This document shows, piece by piece, positions 41,607-52,114 of a DNA stretch of 64,000 nt; position 1 is the first letter of the stretch, and each line of letters opens with the position of its first letter. A program made the translations under genes and the position numbers. The notes beneath the pieces are model-generated. The model made no database searches and was not told where the DNA came from. It was given only the letters and a program-made list of their open reading frames with translations. The DNA is from Thiotrichaceae bacterium UBA973 (GTDB lineage: Bacteria > Pseudomonadota > Gammaproteobacteria > Eutrophobiales > Eutrophobiaceae), in contig DBBX01000028.1 of NCBI GenBank assembly GCA_002292815.1, forward strand, positions 316,385 through 380,384. The letters are read 5' to 3'.

Positions 41607-43793
41607 ATGGAACTTGAAACTGAAAACTACATTACTGCAGGAAAACTGCACATCAAAAAAGGTCTCTACGAACTTGTAAAAAAAGAGATCGCGCCAAAAA
41701 CAGGCGTCACCAACAAAAACTTCTGGGCATCGCTAGAGAAAATACTTTTCGACTTCATGCCACGAAATGCCGCGTTATTAAAAAAACGGGATGCTTTACA
41801 AAAAAAGATTGATGCCTGGCATATTGAACATCGTGGAAAAAAACATAAGCCTGCGGCCTATAAAAAATTCCTGAAAGAAATTGGTTATTTGGTCGATGAA
41901 GTTGATGATTTCAATATCAACACTGAAAATGTTGATGATGAAATTGCGGTGGTCCCTGGCCCTCAACTTGTCGTGCCATTAGATAATGCACGTTATGTTT
42001 TAAACGCCGTTAATGCACGTTGGGGTAGTTTATATGACGCCTCTTATACGACTGACACCATTCCACAGGGGAACGGTTGTAGAAACATCAAGAAATATAA
42101 TCCCATACGAGGTGACCGTGTAATTGAGCGTGGACGAAACCTGCTCGACAGACATTTTGCATTGGAAAGAGATACACACAAACATGTGACGCAGTATCTT
42201 ATAAGAAATAATCAACTCACTGTGCACTTCGGTGACGGCACTGAGACGACATTACTCAAACCACAACAGTATGTTGGTTATACTGGTAAAGCGGATAACC
42301 CGGATTCAATACTCCTTTCTCATCATAACCTGCATGTTGAAATCAAATTCGGTGATGGTTTATTTATTGGACGCCGTGATCATGCCAAAATTTATGATAT
42401 ACATATTGAATCCGCCATCACAGCAATTATGGATTGTGAAGATTCTGTTGCCTCTGTCGATACCGAAGACAAGTTAAAAGTATATAGCAACTGGCTTGGT
42501 CTAATGAAAGGGTCTCTGGTGCGTACCGTAGAGAAAGATGGCAAAGCTATTCAGCGTGCTATGGAACCAGATAAAGAATTTATCGGCAATGCTGGCAAAC
42601 CTGTTATGAAAAAGGGACGAAGTCTGATGCTGGTACGTAATGTTGGCAGTCAACTTTATACCGATATGGTTTTGTATGATGGAAAACTGGTTCCGGAGAC
42701 AATGATCGACTTAATGGTCACATCGCTTTGTGCCATACATGATATAAACGGCACATCAAAACGTCCTAACAGCTTAAAAGGATCGGTCTATATTGTTAAG
42801 CCAAAGATGCATGGCCCAGAAGAAGTTGCGTTCGCTAATGAATTATTTACACGTGCGGAAGCAGCACTTAAGTTATCAAAAAACACTTTAAAAATGGGCA
42901 TCATGGATGAAGAACGACGCACATCGGTCAATCTTAAAGCTTGTATAAAGGCAGCCAGTGAACGTCTGGTTTTCATCAATACCGGCTTTTTAGATCGCAC
43001 CGGTGATGATATACACACCAATATGGAAGCCGGGCCGGTTATTCCTAAAGCAGAAATTAAACATGCAAAATGGTTACACGCTTATGAAGCCTCAAACGTT
43101 CAAATTGGTCTGGAATGTGGCTTGAAAGATAAAGCTCAGATTGGAAAAGGCATGTGGGCGATGCCGGAAGAGATGCAAAATATGATGAAGACCAAAATTC
43201 AACACCTAAAAGCAGGTGCGAATACATCATGGGTACCTTCACCTGTTGCAGCAACATTACACTCTATTCATTACCATCGCCTCAACGTTAAGAGTAGACA
43301 AATTGCATTGATGAGCGCGGCCAAGGTGTCGGTAGATGATATTCTTGATATCCCGGTGATTGATCCAAAACGTAAACTATCTTCACTAGAGATAAGGCAT
43401 GAACTGGAAAATAATGCGCAAGGCATACTCGGTTATGTCTCTCGTTGGGTGGGTCAGGGTGTCGGTTGTTCCAAGGTGCCGGACATTAATGATGTTGCAT
43501 TAATGGAAGACTGTGCAACCTTGAGAATATCCAGCCAGCACATTGCAAACTGGTTACATCATGGTGTTGTTTCCAAAGAAGAAGTGCGTGAAGCAATGAA
43601 GCGAATGGCGGTGATTGTCGATCGACAAAATCGCGATGACAAACATTACCAGCCTATGTCGATAGATTTTGCCAGCAGTGTACCGTTTCAGGCTGCACTC
43701 GATCTGGTGCTAAAAGGTCGTAAACAAGCAAACGGTTATACTGAATTTATTCTGTATAAACGACGACAAGAACAGAAAAAACTAGCTTCATAA
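41607..43793 (+). CDS. glcB: Malate synthase G
   Basis: Condenses glyoxylate and acetyl-CoA to malate. 728 residues, the long G form. Landmarks are VPLDNARYVLNAVNARWGSLYDA, EIKFGDGLFIGRRDHAKIYDIHIESAITAIMDCEDSVA (the Mg-binding Glu and Asp region), VYIVKPKMHGPEEVAF, MGIMDEERRTSVNLKACI and VFINTGFLDRTGDDIHT, with the catalytic Asp in the C-terminal part. It is an anaplerotic enzyme used for glycolate, glyoxylate or acetate. It has no isocitrate lyase gene next to it in the window. Confidence 0.96.
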   Translation: MELETENYITAGKLHIKKGLYELVKKEIAPKTGVTNKNFWASLEKILFDFMPRNAALLKKRDALQKKIDAWHIEHRGKKHKPAAYKKFLKEIGYLVDEVDDFNINTENVDDEIAVVPGPQLVVPLDNARYVLNAVNARWGSLYDASYTTDTIPQGNGCRNIKKYNPIRGDRVIERGRNLLDRHFALERDTHKHVTQYLIRNNQLTVHFGDGTETTLLKPQQYVGYTGKADNPDSILLSHHNLHVEIKFGDGLFIGRRDHAKIYDIHIESAITAIMDCEDSVASVDTEDKLKVYSNWLGLMKGSLVRTVEKDGKAIQRAMEPDKEFIGNAGKPVMKKGRSLMLVRNVGSQLYTDMVLYDGKLVPETMIDLMVTSLCAIHDINGTSKRPNSLKGSVYIVKPKMHGPEEVAFANELFTRAEAALKLSKNTLKMGIMDEERRTSVNLKACIKAASERLVFINTGFLDRTGDDIHTNMEAGPVIPKAEIKHAKWLHAYEASNVQIGLECGLKDKAQIGKGMWAMPEEMQNMMKTKIQHLKAGANTSWVPSPVAATLHSIHYHRLNVKSRQIALMSAAKVSVDDILDIPVIDPKRKLSSLEIRHELENNAQGILGYVSRWVGQGVGCSKVPDINDVALMEDCATLRISSQHIANWLHHGVVSKEEVREAMKRMAVIVDRQNRDDKHYQPMSIDFASSVPFQAALDLVLKGRKQANGYTEFILYKRRQEQKKLAS

Positions 43794-43800
43794 AGACTGT

Positions 43801-43830
43801 TAAAAAATACTCCCTCGTTGAGGGAGTATT
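43801..43830 (-). terminator. Terminator between glcB and the kinase gene, possibly bidirectional
   Basis: An eleven-pair stem, aatactccctc / gagggagtatt, with a three-base loop. On the minus strand a run of six T follows, so it terminates the kinase gene; it lies five bases past that gene's stop. For glcB the T-run is weak, though the strong stem may serve both directions. Confidence 0.85.
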
Positions 43831-43834
43831 GTCC

Positions 43835-44770
43835 TTAAATATCAAATCCGAATTCTTTTTCAAACCTCACTTTAAACTCATCAAGTGTAAATGAATGATT
43901 TTGTGTTCCATGTTGTGCAATCTTGATTGAACCCATGAGTGATGCAATCCTTCCAGTCGTTTCCCAGTCCATGTCGTTAATCAGACCATAAAGTAAACCC
44001 GCACGGTACGCATCACCACAACCCGTTGGATCCGTAATCGACTCTGGTTTTACAGAAGGGATTTCTATTTGTTTGTCTTTGGTATAGATCGTTGAACCAT
44101 CACCAGCTCGTGTGACAATCAATGCCTCAACCTGTGCTGAAATTTGATCTGCTGTCAGGCCAGATTTATCTTGCATCATCTGCCACTCATAATCGTTGAC
44201 GGTTACCCAACTCGCTTTTTCGATAAATTGAGAAATTTCTTCGCCATTAAACATGGGCAGGCCCTGACCCGGATCGAAAATAAATGGGATACCAGCAGCG
44301 GCAAATTGTTCAGCATGTTGCAACATCCCATCACGACCATCAGGAGAGATGATGCCTAATTTACAATCTTTGGCATCAGTAACTTTATTTTGATGTGATT
44401 CATTCATTGCACCCGGGTGGAAAGCTGTAATCTGATTATCATCCAGATCGGTAGTAATGAATGCCTGCCCGGTAAATGCCTCATCAATGACAGTAATATA
44501 TTGTCGATTCAAGCCGCGTTTATCCATCCAATAAGCATATGGGTCAAAATCCTTGCCTACTGTGGCCATAGGTATGGCAATCTTGTCATCAAGCAAATTA
44601 AGATTGTAGGCTATATTGCCTGCACAACCACCAAACTCACGGCGCATCTCTGGAACAAGAAACGAGACATTTATCATGTGTACTTTCTCAGGAAGAATAT
44701 GATTTTTAAACTGATCAGGAAATACCATAATATGGTCATATGCCATAGACCCACAAATCAAAACGCTCAT
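43835..44770 (-). CDS. PfkB family carbohydrate/nucleoside kinase (adenosine kinase-like)
   Basis: 311 residues of the ribokinase fold. N-terminal VLICGSMAYDHIMVFPDQFKNHILPE and FGGCAGNIAYNLNLL bind the sugar or nucleoside. The C-terminal motif SITDPTGCGDAYRAGLLYGL carries the anion hole and catalytic Asp. The DPTGCGDAYR variant and the N-terminal IMVFPD resemble adenosine kinases of proteobacteria, but substrate cannot be fixed from sequence. It faces glcB and shares a terminator with it. Confidence 0.88.
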   Translation of the reverse strand: MSVLICGSMAYDHIMVFPDQFKNHILPEKVHMINVSFLVPEMRREFGGCAGNIAYNLNLLDDKIAIPMATVGKDFDPYAYWMDKRGLNRQYITVIDEAFTGQAFITTDLDDNQITAFHPGAMNESHQNKVTDAKDCKLGIISPDGRDGMLQHAEQFAAAGIPFIFDPGQGLPMFNGEEISQFIEKASWVTVNDYEWQMMQDKSGLTADQISAQVEALIVTRAGDGSTIYTKDKQIEIPSVKPESITDPTGCGDAYRAGLLYGLINDMDWETTGRIASLMGSIKIAQHGTQNHSFTLDEFKVRFEKEFGFDI

Positions 44771-44940
44771 AATTTAAAACCCTTTGTAATAATTATTGAA
44801 TATCACTAATTAGATAAAATTAATGATGAAAAAGATTAGCTATACTGTGCAATATATCATCCCTAAAGATGCCTGTTAATTTTATTTTTTAATTAGTATA
44901 TGTATCCGTTAAGCTTCAAAACTAATCCTGTTTTAACATC

Positions 44941-45585
44941 GTGACATTAACTCAGGCAATATTTCACCAACACACCCTATTTGCTTTATTTGTGTATGGT
45001 TTAAGTATTATTATTGTCCTGCCGTTATTTGTATTTATTCACGATAAGCTTGATAACACTTTCCTGCAATACTGCTGGGATAAAATTGGCATGCCGCTAA
45101 TAAGAACGTTGCTAATTATTGGCTTTATTCTACTTATTTATCCGGTTAATTTTGGACTTGATTCAGCTCCATCAATTAATGAGCTGCTCTCTGTTAACGA
45201 TAAGCGTTCAAGCTTTCTGATCAATATGATCTTCTTGCTGACATTCTTTTTTCCTTTAGTGCCCTTGTTAGGTAAATGGGATGAATTAATCATCCCATTG
45301 CAAGGTGTTCTATGTTCAATGATTATTTTTAGTTGGTTATGTCAGGGATTAAATATTCAAGACTATAGTCTGTCACCTGATTTCAAAGTGCTTGCCTTAA
45401 TCATATTCATATCTATAGCCACGCATTGGCTAGCTAAACATTTCTCAAAATATGCAGGCAACTATTTTGACAAATTATTTCATCGCGAAGGTTTTAAAGT
45501 ACTTACATTTAAAGCTGTCGTACTAATCATGCAGAGTCCGGTTATATTTATATTTGGCACCTATCTAGGTAAACAAATACTTTAA
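44941..45585 (+). CDS. Uncharacterised inner-membrane protein
   Basis: 214 residues, starting with GTG. About six membrane helices: LFALFVYGLSIIIVLPLFVFI, TLLIIGFILLIYPVNFGL, MIFLLTFFFPLVPLLG, IIPLQGVLCSMIIFSWLC, VLALIIFISIATHWLA and VVLIMQSPVIFIFGTYL. I do not recognise a family. There is no close functional neighbour: a kinase is upstream on the other strand and uvrA is convergent 26 bases downstream. Confidence 0.75.
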   Translation: MTLTQAIFHQHTLFALFVYGLSIIIVLPLFVFIHDKLDNTFLQYCWDKIGMPLIRTLLIIGFILLIYPVNFGLDSAPSINELLSVNDKRSSFLINMIFLLTFFFPLVPLLGKWDELIIPLQGVLCSMIIFSWLCQGLNIQDYSLSPDFKVLALIIFISIATHWLAKHFSKYAGNYFDKLFHREGFKVLTFKAVVLIMQSPVIFIFGTYLGKQIL

Positions 45586-45611
45586 ACGTGCACAATTTTC
45601 ATGTTCCATGT

Positions 45612-48473
45612 TTAAGATACTTTACCCAGTTTCACATTAGCATTTGAATTTTTAAGAACTTGCTTAAGGAATTGACCTGTATGTGAGTCGGGTTGCTCAG
45701 CCAGTTGTTCCGGTGTCCCCACCGCAATTATTTCTCCACCACCATCACCGCCTTCTGGTCCCAGGTCGATTACCCAATCGGCGGTCTTGATTACATCAAG
45801 ATTATGCTCAATGACGATGATGGTATTACCATGCTCTCTTAATCGATGAAGTATATCGAGTAATTGTTGAATATCATGAAAATGCAAACCCGTTGTCGGC
45901 TCATCAAGTATATATAATGTTTTTCCTGTATCCCTTTTTGACAATTCCTTGGAAAGCTTTACTCGTTGCGCTTCACCTCCTGACAGAGTAGTCGCATTTT
46001 GTCCAAGCTTGATATACGACAAACCAACATCCACTAAAGTTTGCAACTTACGCGCGAGCACGGGTACTGCATCAAAAAAATCACGCGCCTCTTCAACACT
46101 CATATCCAATGTTTCATGAATATTTTTACCCTTATAACGCACATCCAGTGTTTCTCTATTATAGCGCTTGCCTTTACAGGTATCGCATGGGACATAGATG
46201 TCAGGAAGAAAATGCATTTCGACTTTTATCAGGCCATCACCCTGACAAGCCTCACAACGTCCACCTTTAACATTAAAACTAAAACGACCGGGCTTGTATG
46301 CTCGCGACCGGGCCTCTGCAGTCGCCGCAAATAATTCGCGAATAGGTGTAAATAATCCTGTGTATGTTGCCGGGTTTGATCGTGGCGTGCGTCCAATCGG
46401 GCTTTGATCAATATCGACCACCTTATCAAAGTGTTCCAGACCATGGATCGATGCATAAGGGGCTGGCATTGTATTCGCTCGATTTAAATCACGCGCCACT
46501 ATTTGATAGAGCGTATCGTTTATCAGAGTCGATTTACCAGAACCAGACACACCTGTGACACAGGTCATCAAACTGACAGGGATAACAAGATCGACATGTT
46601 TTAAATTATTTCCGGTTGCATCTTTTAATTCCATTATCTGAATAGGATTATAAGGTGTACGCTGTTGCGGAACCGGGATCTGTATCTTGCCTGACAAATA
46701 CTGTCCAGTTAAAGAATTTTTATCGGCAGCAATCATTGCCGGCGTGCCTTGTGAAACAATTTCACCACCATGGACGCCTGCACCTGGCCCTATATCAATC
46801 ACGTGTTCAGCAGCATTTATCGCCTCTTCATCATGCTCAACCACAATTACGGTATTACCTAAATCTCTAAGATGAAATAAGGTTTTTAGTAAACGTTGAT
46901 TATCTCTTTGATGTAATCCAATCGAAGGTTCATCGAGAATATACATAACGCCTACCAGTCCTGCACCAATCTGACTAGCCAAGCGAATACGCTGAGCCTC
47001 TCCTCCGGACAAGGTCTCGGCACTGCGTTCTAGCGTCAGATAATCAAGCCCCACATTGACCAGGAAGTTAAGTCGATCATTAACCTCTTTTAAAATCTTG
47101 ACGGCAATCTTGCCGCGAGCACCATCTAACTCCAAAGTTTTAAATAATGATTGTGCCTTGATAACGGTCATCGCCGTAATATCAGATAAGGCAATGTCAT
47201 TGATTAAAACATTGCGTGCAGATTTATTTAAGCGTGTACCAACACATGACGGACAAGGTTTATGCGTTTGGTATTTAGCCAACTCTTCGCGAACCATGAC
47301 TGAATCCGTTTCCAGATAACGTCGTTGTAGATTAGGTATAACACCTTCAAAGGAATGCTTACGGATAACAACTTTATTTTTATCACGCAGGTACTCAAAC
47401 TCTATTTCTTCATCACCACTGCCATAGAGCAGTATATTTTTTATCTCTTCTGTTAAATCTTCATAGGGTAAATCAAGTTCAAACCGATAATGTGCTGCGA
47501 TGGAGCTAATCATCTGAAAATAATAGGCGTTGCGTCTATCCCAACCTTTTATAGCACCACCGGGCAAACTTAGTTCTGGGTGCTGAACAACCCGTCCCGG
47601 ATCAAAATATTGAACATGTCCTAATCCATCACATTTGCCACAGGCGCCAGCCGGATTATTGAAGGAAAATAATCGTGGCTCTAATTCACTCAGACTATAA
47701 CCGCACTTATTACAGGCAAAGCGAGAAGAAAATAACTGCTCTTCAATATCTTTATCCGCTTCCATCGGGACAATAAGCGCGACGCCATCTGATAAGCGTA
47801 ACGCCGTTTCAAATGATTCGGCTAAACGTAATTGTAAATCATCCCTGACCTTAAAACGATCAACGACAACCTCAATTGTATGTTTTTTACGTAGTTCAAG
47901 TTCGGGTACAGCATCCAACTCAACGATATGACCATCAATGCGGGCACGAATAAAACCTTCGGTACGTAAGCGCTCTAAAACCTGAAGATGCTCTCCTTTT
48001 CGTTCCTGTATGACAGGCGCCAATAGCATGAGGCGTTCTTCCTGAGGTCTGGCCAAGACCAAATCCACCATCTGCGTAATCGTTTGCGCCTCGAGCAAAG
48101 TTCTATGTTCTGGACAATGTGGCTGACCGACACGCGCGAACAATAAACGTAGATAATCATATATCTCGGTAATGGTACCTACTGTAGAGCGAGGATTGTG
48201 CGACGTTGTCTTCTGTTCGATGGATATAGCCGGTGACAAACCTTCGATGTGATCGACATCTGGTTTTTCCATCATCGACAAGAACTGTCTGGCATAGGCA
48301 GACAGGGATTCGACATATCGCCTTTGGCCCTCGGCATAGATGGTGTCGAAAGCCAGAGATGACTTGCCCGACCCGGAAATACCCGTTACGACAATTAATT
48401 TATCGCGCGGAATATCAATATCAATATTTTTTAAATTATGGGTTCGAGCACCACGTATACAAATCGTATCCAT
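45612..48473 (-). CDS. uvrA: Excinuclease ABC subunit UvrA
   Basis: Damage-recognition ATPase of nucleotide excision repair, acting with UvrB. 953 residues, full length. It has two ABC ATPase modules: Walker A GISGSGKSSLAFDT and GVSGSGKSTLINDT, and signatures LSGGEAQRIRLASQ and LSGGEAQRVKLSKE. Zinc fingers are CNKCGYSLSEL...CGKCDG and CEACQGDG...CDTCKG. The N-terminus MDTICIRGARTHNLKNIDIDIPRDKL is the usual start. I see no LexA-type box of CTGT-N8-ACAG just upstream, so SOS control is not evident. Confidence 0.97.
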   Translation of the reverse strand: MDTICIRGARTHNLKNIDIDIPRDKLIVVTGISGSGKSSLAFDTIYAEGQRRYVESLSAYARQFLSMMEKPDVDHIEGLSPAISIEQKTTSHNPRSTVGTITEIYDYLRLLFARVGQPHCPEHRTLLEAQTITQMVDLVLARPQEERLMLLAPVIQERKGEHLQVLERLRTEGFIRARIDGHIVELDAVPELELRKKHTIEVVVDRFKVRDDLQLRLAESFETALRLSDGVALIVPMEADKDIEEQLFSSRFACNKCGYSLSELEPRLFSFNNPAGACGKCDGLGHVQYFDPGRVVQHPELSLPGGAIKGWDRRNAYYFQMISSIAAHYRFELDLPYEDLTEEIKNILLYGSGDEEIEFEYLRDKNKVVIRKHSFEGVIPNLQRRYLETDSVMVREELAKYQTHKPCPSCVGTRLNKSARNVLINDIALSDITAMTVIKAQSLFKTLELDGARGKIAVKILKEVNDRLNFLVNVGLDYLTLERSAETLSGGEAQRIRLASQIGAGLVGVMYILDEPSIGLHQRDNQRLLKTLFHLRDLGNTVIVVEHDEEAINAAEHVIDIGPGAGVHGGEIVSQGTPAMIAADKNSLTGQYLSGKIQIPVPQQRTPYNPIQIMELKDATGNNLKHVDLVIPVSLMTCVTGVSGSGKSTLINDTLYQIVARDLNRANTMPAPYASIHGLEHFDKVVDIDQSPIGRTPRSNPATYTGLFTPIRELFAATAEARSRAYKPGRFSFNVKGGRCEACQGDGLIKVEMHFLPDIYVPCDTCKGKRYNRETLDVRYKGKNIHETLDMSVEEARDFFDAVPVLARKLQTLVDVGLSYIKLGQNATTLSGGEAQRVKLSKELSKRDTGKTLYILDEPTTGLHFHDIQQLLDILHRLREHGNTIIVIEHNLDVIKTADWVIDLGPEGGDGGGEIIAVGTPEQLAEQPDSHTGQFLKQVLKNSNANVKLGKVS

Positions 48474-48552
48474 TCAAAGATTTCACTATTCTAGAGGCAA
48501 CCTGCTAATATAAATGGTTTTGCGAACTCGATCCAAGATAACTTCAAGAATA

Positions 48553-49770
48553 ATGAATTCAACGTCCATATCAGCTACCGAATTAAAGGCAGCATTGTCG
48601 CTCTCTGCGGTTTTTTTTCTACGCATGCTACCTTTATTCATGCTCTTACCGGTGCTAAGCCTGGCTGGAGAGTCATACCAGGCTTCAACACCGCAATTAC
48701 TTGGACTTGCATTAGGCATTTATGGTCTGACTCAGGCTAGTCTGCAAATACCCTTTGGTATGTTATCTGACCGGTTTGGTAGAAAGCCGATCATATGTCT
48801 CGGCTTGATTATATTTATAATCGGCAGCCTGATTGCGGCAATGTCAGATTCCATTTATGGCTTAATCTTAGGTCGGGCATTACAAGGGGCTGGCGCTATA
48901 GCGGCGGCAATAATGGCCTTGGCAGCTGATCTCAGCACTGAACAGCATCGCACCAAGGTCATGGCCTGTATCGGCATCAGTATTGGTATCTCATTCTCTG
49001 TTGCCTTCGTATTAGGTCCTTTACTATATAATTACATAGGCATAAACGGGCTGTTTTATCTTGGCATCTGTCTGGCAATCTTGGCGATTTTAACCTTGCT
49101 CATCATGGTTCCAAACCCGATACAACAGAGCAAAAGCGATAAAGGTTCGATTAATCTCCGAAGCTTAAAAGCAGTTATTTCCAACCCTTATCTGCTGAAA
49201 CTAGATATCAGCATATTTAGCTCTCATTTAATCCTAATGGCCAACTTTGTCGTGATCCCGCTCACCTTGCGTGATCTTGTACAAATCGAATCTACTTCAC
49301 ATTGGCAGGTATACCTTGGCGTTCTATTTGCGTCTTTGTTTATTATGGTGCCCTTTATGGTCTTTGGTGAGCGATTAAAGAAGACAAAAGCATTTTATAC
49401 CACCAGCATAATACTGATCATCCTCTCTCAGGCTGGGCTCACTTTCTTCCACATCGATTTGATATCACTGATCTTATTTATGGTTTTATTCTTTGGTGCC
49501 TTTAATTACCTGGAAGCACTCTTACCCTCCGAGGTCTCTAAAGCAACTTCGGCTGAAACCAAAGGTACTGCCCTTGGGGTCTACGCCAGCTCTCAATTCA
49601 TTGGGATTTTTATTGGTGGTCTTTTTGGTGGCTTTTTTCACCAAAAATTTGGCATTGCAAGTGTCCATTCCTTTTGCCTGTTCATAGCGTTATTATGGTT
49701 CTGCATAATCATGTACCTGCCTCATAATGAGAACACGTATAAAAATAGACTTGAAGAAAAGATGGTCTAA
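48553..49770 (+). CDS. MFS transporter, YajR-like
   Basis: Inner-membrane transporter of 405 residues with 12 predicted helices. Loop motif GMLSDRFGRKPII is the MFS A-motif; the start of the protein, LRMLPLFMLLPVLSLAG and LGIYGLTQASLQIPFG, closely follows YajR of Escherichia coli. I preferred ATG 48553 over 48514 because the shorter N-terminus matches that family. Substrate unknown. It is divergent from uvrA and precedes ssb, the same uvrA / MFS / ssb order found in pseudomonads. Confidence 0.88.
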   Translation: MNSTSISATELKAALSLSAVFFLRMLPLFMLLPVLSLAGESYQASTPQLLGLALGIYGLTQASLQIPFGMLSDRFGRKPIICLGLIIFIIGSLIAAMSDSIYGLILGRALQGAGAIAAAIMALAADLSTEQHRTKVMACIGISIGISFSVAFVLGPLLYNYIGINGLFYLGICLAILAILTLLIMVPNPIQQSKSDKGSINLRSLKAVISNPYLLKLDISIFSSHLILMANFVVIPLTLRDLVQIESTSHWQVYLGVLFASLFIMVPFMVFGERLKKTKAFYTTSIILIILSQAGLTFFHIDLISLILFMVLFFGAFNYLEALLPSEVSKATSAETKGTALGVYASSQFIGIFIGGLFGGFFHQKFGIASVHSFCLFIALLWFCIIMYLPHNENTYKNRLEEKMV

Positions 49771-49917
49771 AGCGAAAATGATTCATCATAATATTTGCCT
49801 GGAATCTGAATCTAATCACTTAAAATGATTCCTTGAAGTTTTATAAGCCTTTCACAGACTTAGATAATACAGTTAATAAATAGTCCAATAAATTTAAATT
49901 TTTAGGAGAGCATCAAA

Positions 49918-50391
49918 ATGGCAAGGGGTGTAAATAAAGTCATTCTAGTTGGCAATCTGGGTAACGATCCAGATGTACGATACACAGCCGGCGGCGCCGC
50001 AATATCAAATATTAGTATTGCCACGACCGAATCTTGGAAAGATAAAAACACGGGTGATAAACAGGAAAAAACAGAATGGCATCGTGTCGTTTTCTTTGGA
50101 AAATTGGCAGAGATAGTCGGCGAGTACCTTCGTAAAGGCTCACAGGTTTATGTCGAAGGCCGTTTGCAGACTAATAAGTGGCAAGATAAAGAAGGTAACG
50201 ACCGTTACACCACTGAGATAATAGCTAACGAAATGCAAATGCTGGGAAGCAAGGGTGGTGGTTCCGCAAATTATGAATCTGCACCTCAGTCGCAACCTGC
50301 TCAGAACTATGCCCCTGCGGAACCAAAAGCTGCGCCTGCATCCACAGCAGCACCTGTAGCCGATGATTTTGATGACGATATACCCTTCTGA
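49918..50391 (+). CDS. ssb: Single-stranded DNA-binding protein Ssb
   Basis: 157 residues. The OB fold (MARGVNKVILVGNLGNDPDVRYTAGGAAISNISIATTESWKDK, then GSQVYVEGRLQTNKWQDKEG) is followed by a disordered Pro/Ala/Gln linker and the acidic tip DDFDDDIPF that recruits replication and repair proteins. GGAG lies seven bases before the ATG. It coats single-stranded DNA during replication and repair. An intrinsic terminator follows at 50428-50455. Confidence 0.96.
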   Translation: MARGVNKVILVGNLGNDPDVRYTAGGAAISNISIATTESWKDKNTGDKQEKTEWHRVVFFGKLAEIVGEYLRKGSQVYVEGRLQTNKWQDKEGNDRYTTEIIANEMQMLGSKGGGSANYESAPQSQPAQNYAPAEPKAAPASTAAPVADDFDDDIPF

Positions 50392-50427
50392 TACTTACCC
50401 CAGAGTAAAGTGTAAAGAATATAGATT

Positions 50428-50455
50428 AAAGCCCATTAAAAGTGGGCTTTTTTTT
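50428..50455 (+). terminator. Intrinsic terminator after ssb
   Basis: Stem aaagccca / tgggcttt with loop of seven bases, followed by eight T. It lies 37 bases after the ssb stop. Confidence 0.9.
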
Positions 50456-50640
50456 GACCAAAGTTTGATGCGCTTAAACAGCCAAGTTTCTGTTTAAAAA
50501 CACTGTTAGTGTATTTAACACCCTTTCTAATTTCATCCTTGCCTCTATACTGTGATTAATGGGCCACAGAAAATATTTTTCACCGGGAATGACTAAGATA
50601 ATTTTAAACTGAACTCACATGATTTAAGGACATAGAAAGC

Positions 50641-52095
50641 ATGTCGATAATTACTCAAATTAATTTACTAAAAAAGCGCCGCACCAAGATTATCGCTACT
50701 TTAGGTCCAGCGAGTAGTGAACCAGAACAAATTCGTAAGTTAATCAAAGCGGGGGGAAATATCTTCCGTCAAAACATGTCTCATGGTGATCATAGTTATC
50801 ACAGAGAAACCTATAAGCGAATTCGTCAAATAGCCGAGGAACTGGAACTGCCAGTCGGCATATTGGCGGATCTTTGTGGACCTAAAATACGCACCGGAAA
50901 ATTCAAGAAAGGCAGTATTGAATTAAAAAATAATGAAACAGTCATCGTTACCACTCGTGACGTTGAAGGTAAAACCGGATTAATCCCATCACAATATTCC
51001 TCACTAGCCGGTGATGTAGAACCTGAAGACAGGATATTACTTGCCGACGGAACACTTGAGTTAGAAGTCGACAGCATTGAAGGCACAGAAATTACTTGTA
51101 CTGTTATTTATGGCGGCACATTAGGTAACCACAAGGGTATTAACTTACCTGGCGTAAAAGTCTCTGCGCCATCACTAACTGATAAAGATAAAGCAGATGC
51201 AAAACTGGCACTTGAGTTGGGAGTCGATTTCCTGGCACTTTCTTTCGTGCGTTCAGCAGAAGATATTCTCGATTTAAAAAAATTAATACAGTCGCATGGA
51301 GCTGACGCACGCATCATTGCAAAGATAGAAAAGCCAGAGGCTTTAGATGAAGCAAGTGCAATACTCGATGCTGCTGATGGCATTATGGTGGCTCGTGGTG
51401 ATTTAGGTGTTGAACTTAATCCGGAACAAGTCCCCGTTGCACAACATCAATTGATTGATCTAGCTCGTAGAAAATTTAAACCGGTCATAGTCGCTACTCA
51501 GATGTTGGAATCCATGATTGAAAATGCACGTCCAACACGGGCCGAAGTAACCGATGTTGCCTACGCTGTAACGCTAGGCACAGATGCCATTATGTTATCT
51601 GGGGAAACTGCGGTAGGGGCTTTTCCAATTGAGGCAGTAAAAATGATGGATCGTGTTGCACGACAAACCGAATCTTATCTTTGGACTCATGATGCCTATA
51701 GTGCGAAGCTGCCTGATAGTAAATCAAGAGCTATTATGTCTGTTTGGGATGCCGTCGCAAATTCAATGGCGCAAATGGCCCAAGATCTTAAAGTACATGC
51801 TGTCGTAGTTATTTCACGAAGTGGGATGTCTGCAGCGACCATGAGTTCAGCCAGACCAGCAGCGCCCGTTATTGCAATTACTAATCGCGCAGATATCTGT
51901 CGAAAAACTGCAATGCTATGGGGAGTGATTCCCGTCCTTTCGGAGGATGCTGGAAAGTCGAACCCTAATGTACTAGCAAGAAAGATAGCTGTTGATGAAG
52001 GATTAGCTTTAGCCGGGGAAAAAATACTGCTTGTGCGTGGCTTTCACAGTGACGATGCTTTGAATACACCATCAGTCACGGTGATAACCATCTAA
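50641..52095 (+). CDS. pyk: Pyruvate kinase
   Basis: Last step of glycolysis: phosphoenolpyruvate and ADP to pyruvate and ATP. 484 residues. Motifs are RRTKIIATLGPASS, IFRQNMSHGDH, PVGILADLCGPKIRTG, IIAKIEKPEALDEASAILDAADGIMVARGDLGVE (active site Lys, Glu, Asp) and MLSGETAVGAFPIEAVKMM. A small lid domain and a C-terminal domain with an effector-type loop (VVVISRSGMSAATMSSARPAAPVIAITN) follow. Asn in FRQNMSHG replaces the more usual RLNFSHG of the family: Arg is kept but shifted. It is not in an operon; convergent with the DUF934 gene. Confidence 0.95.
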   Translation: MSIITQINLLKKRRTKIIATLGPASSEPEQIRKLIKAGGNIFRQNMSHGDHSYHRETYKRIRQIAEELELPVGILADLCGPKIRTGKFKKGSIELKNNETVIVTTRDVEGKTGLIPSQYSSLAGDVEPEDRILLADGTLELEVDSIEGTEITCTVIYGGTLGNHKGINLPGVKVSAPSLTDKDKADAKLALELGVDFLALSFVRSAEDILDLKKLIQSHGADARIIAKIEKPEALDEASAILDAADGIMVARGDLGVELNPEQVPVAQHQLIDLARRKFKPVIVATQMLESMIENARPTRAEVTDVAYAVTLGTDAIMLSGETAVGAFPIEAVKMMDRVARQTESYLWTHDAYSAKLPDSKSRAIMSVWDAVANSMAQMAQDLKVHAVVVISRSGMSAATMSSARPAAPVIAITNRADICRKTAMLWGVIPVLSEDAGKSNPNVLARKIAVDEGLALAGEKILLVRGFHSDDALNTPSVTVITI

Positions 52096-52114
52096 TTTCA
52101 GATTCAGTTATAGA

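Noticed and set aside
45612..48473. Possible bacteriocin or drug-export ABC protein because of two ATPase modules
   Set aside because: Zinc fingers and length show UvrA.
50549..50569. CTGT...ACAG resembling a LexA box upstream of pyruvate kinase
   Set aside because: The spacer is 12 bases rather than 8, and the gene is not a repair gene.
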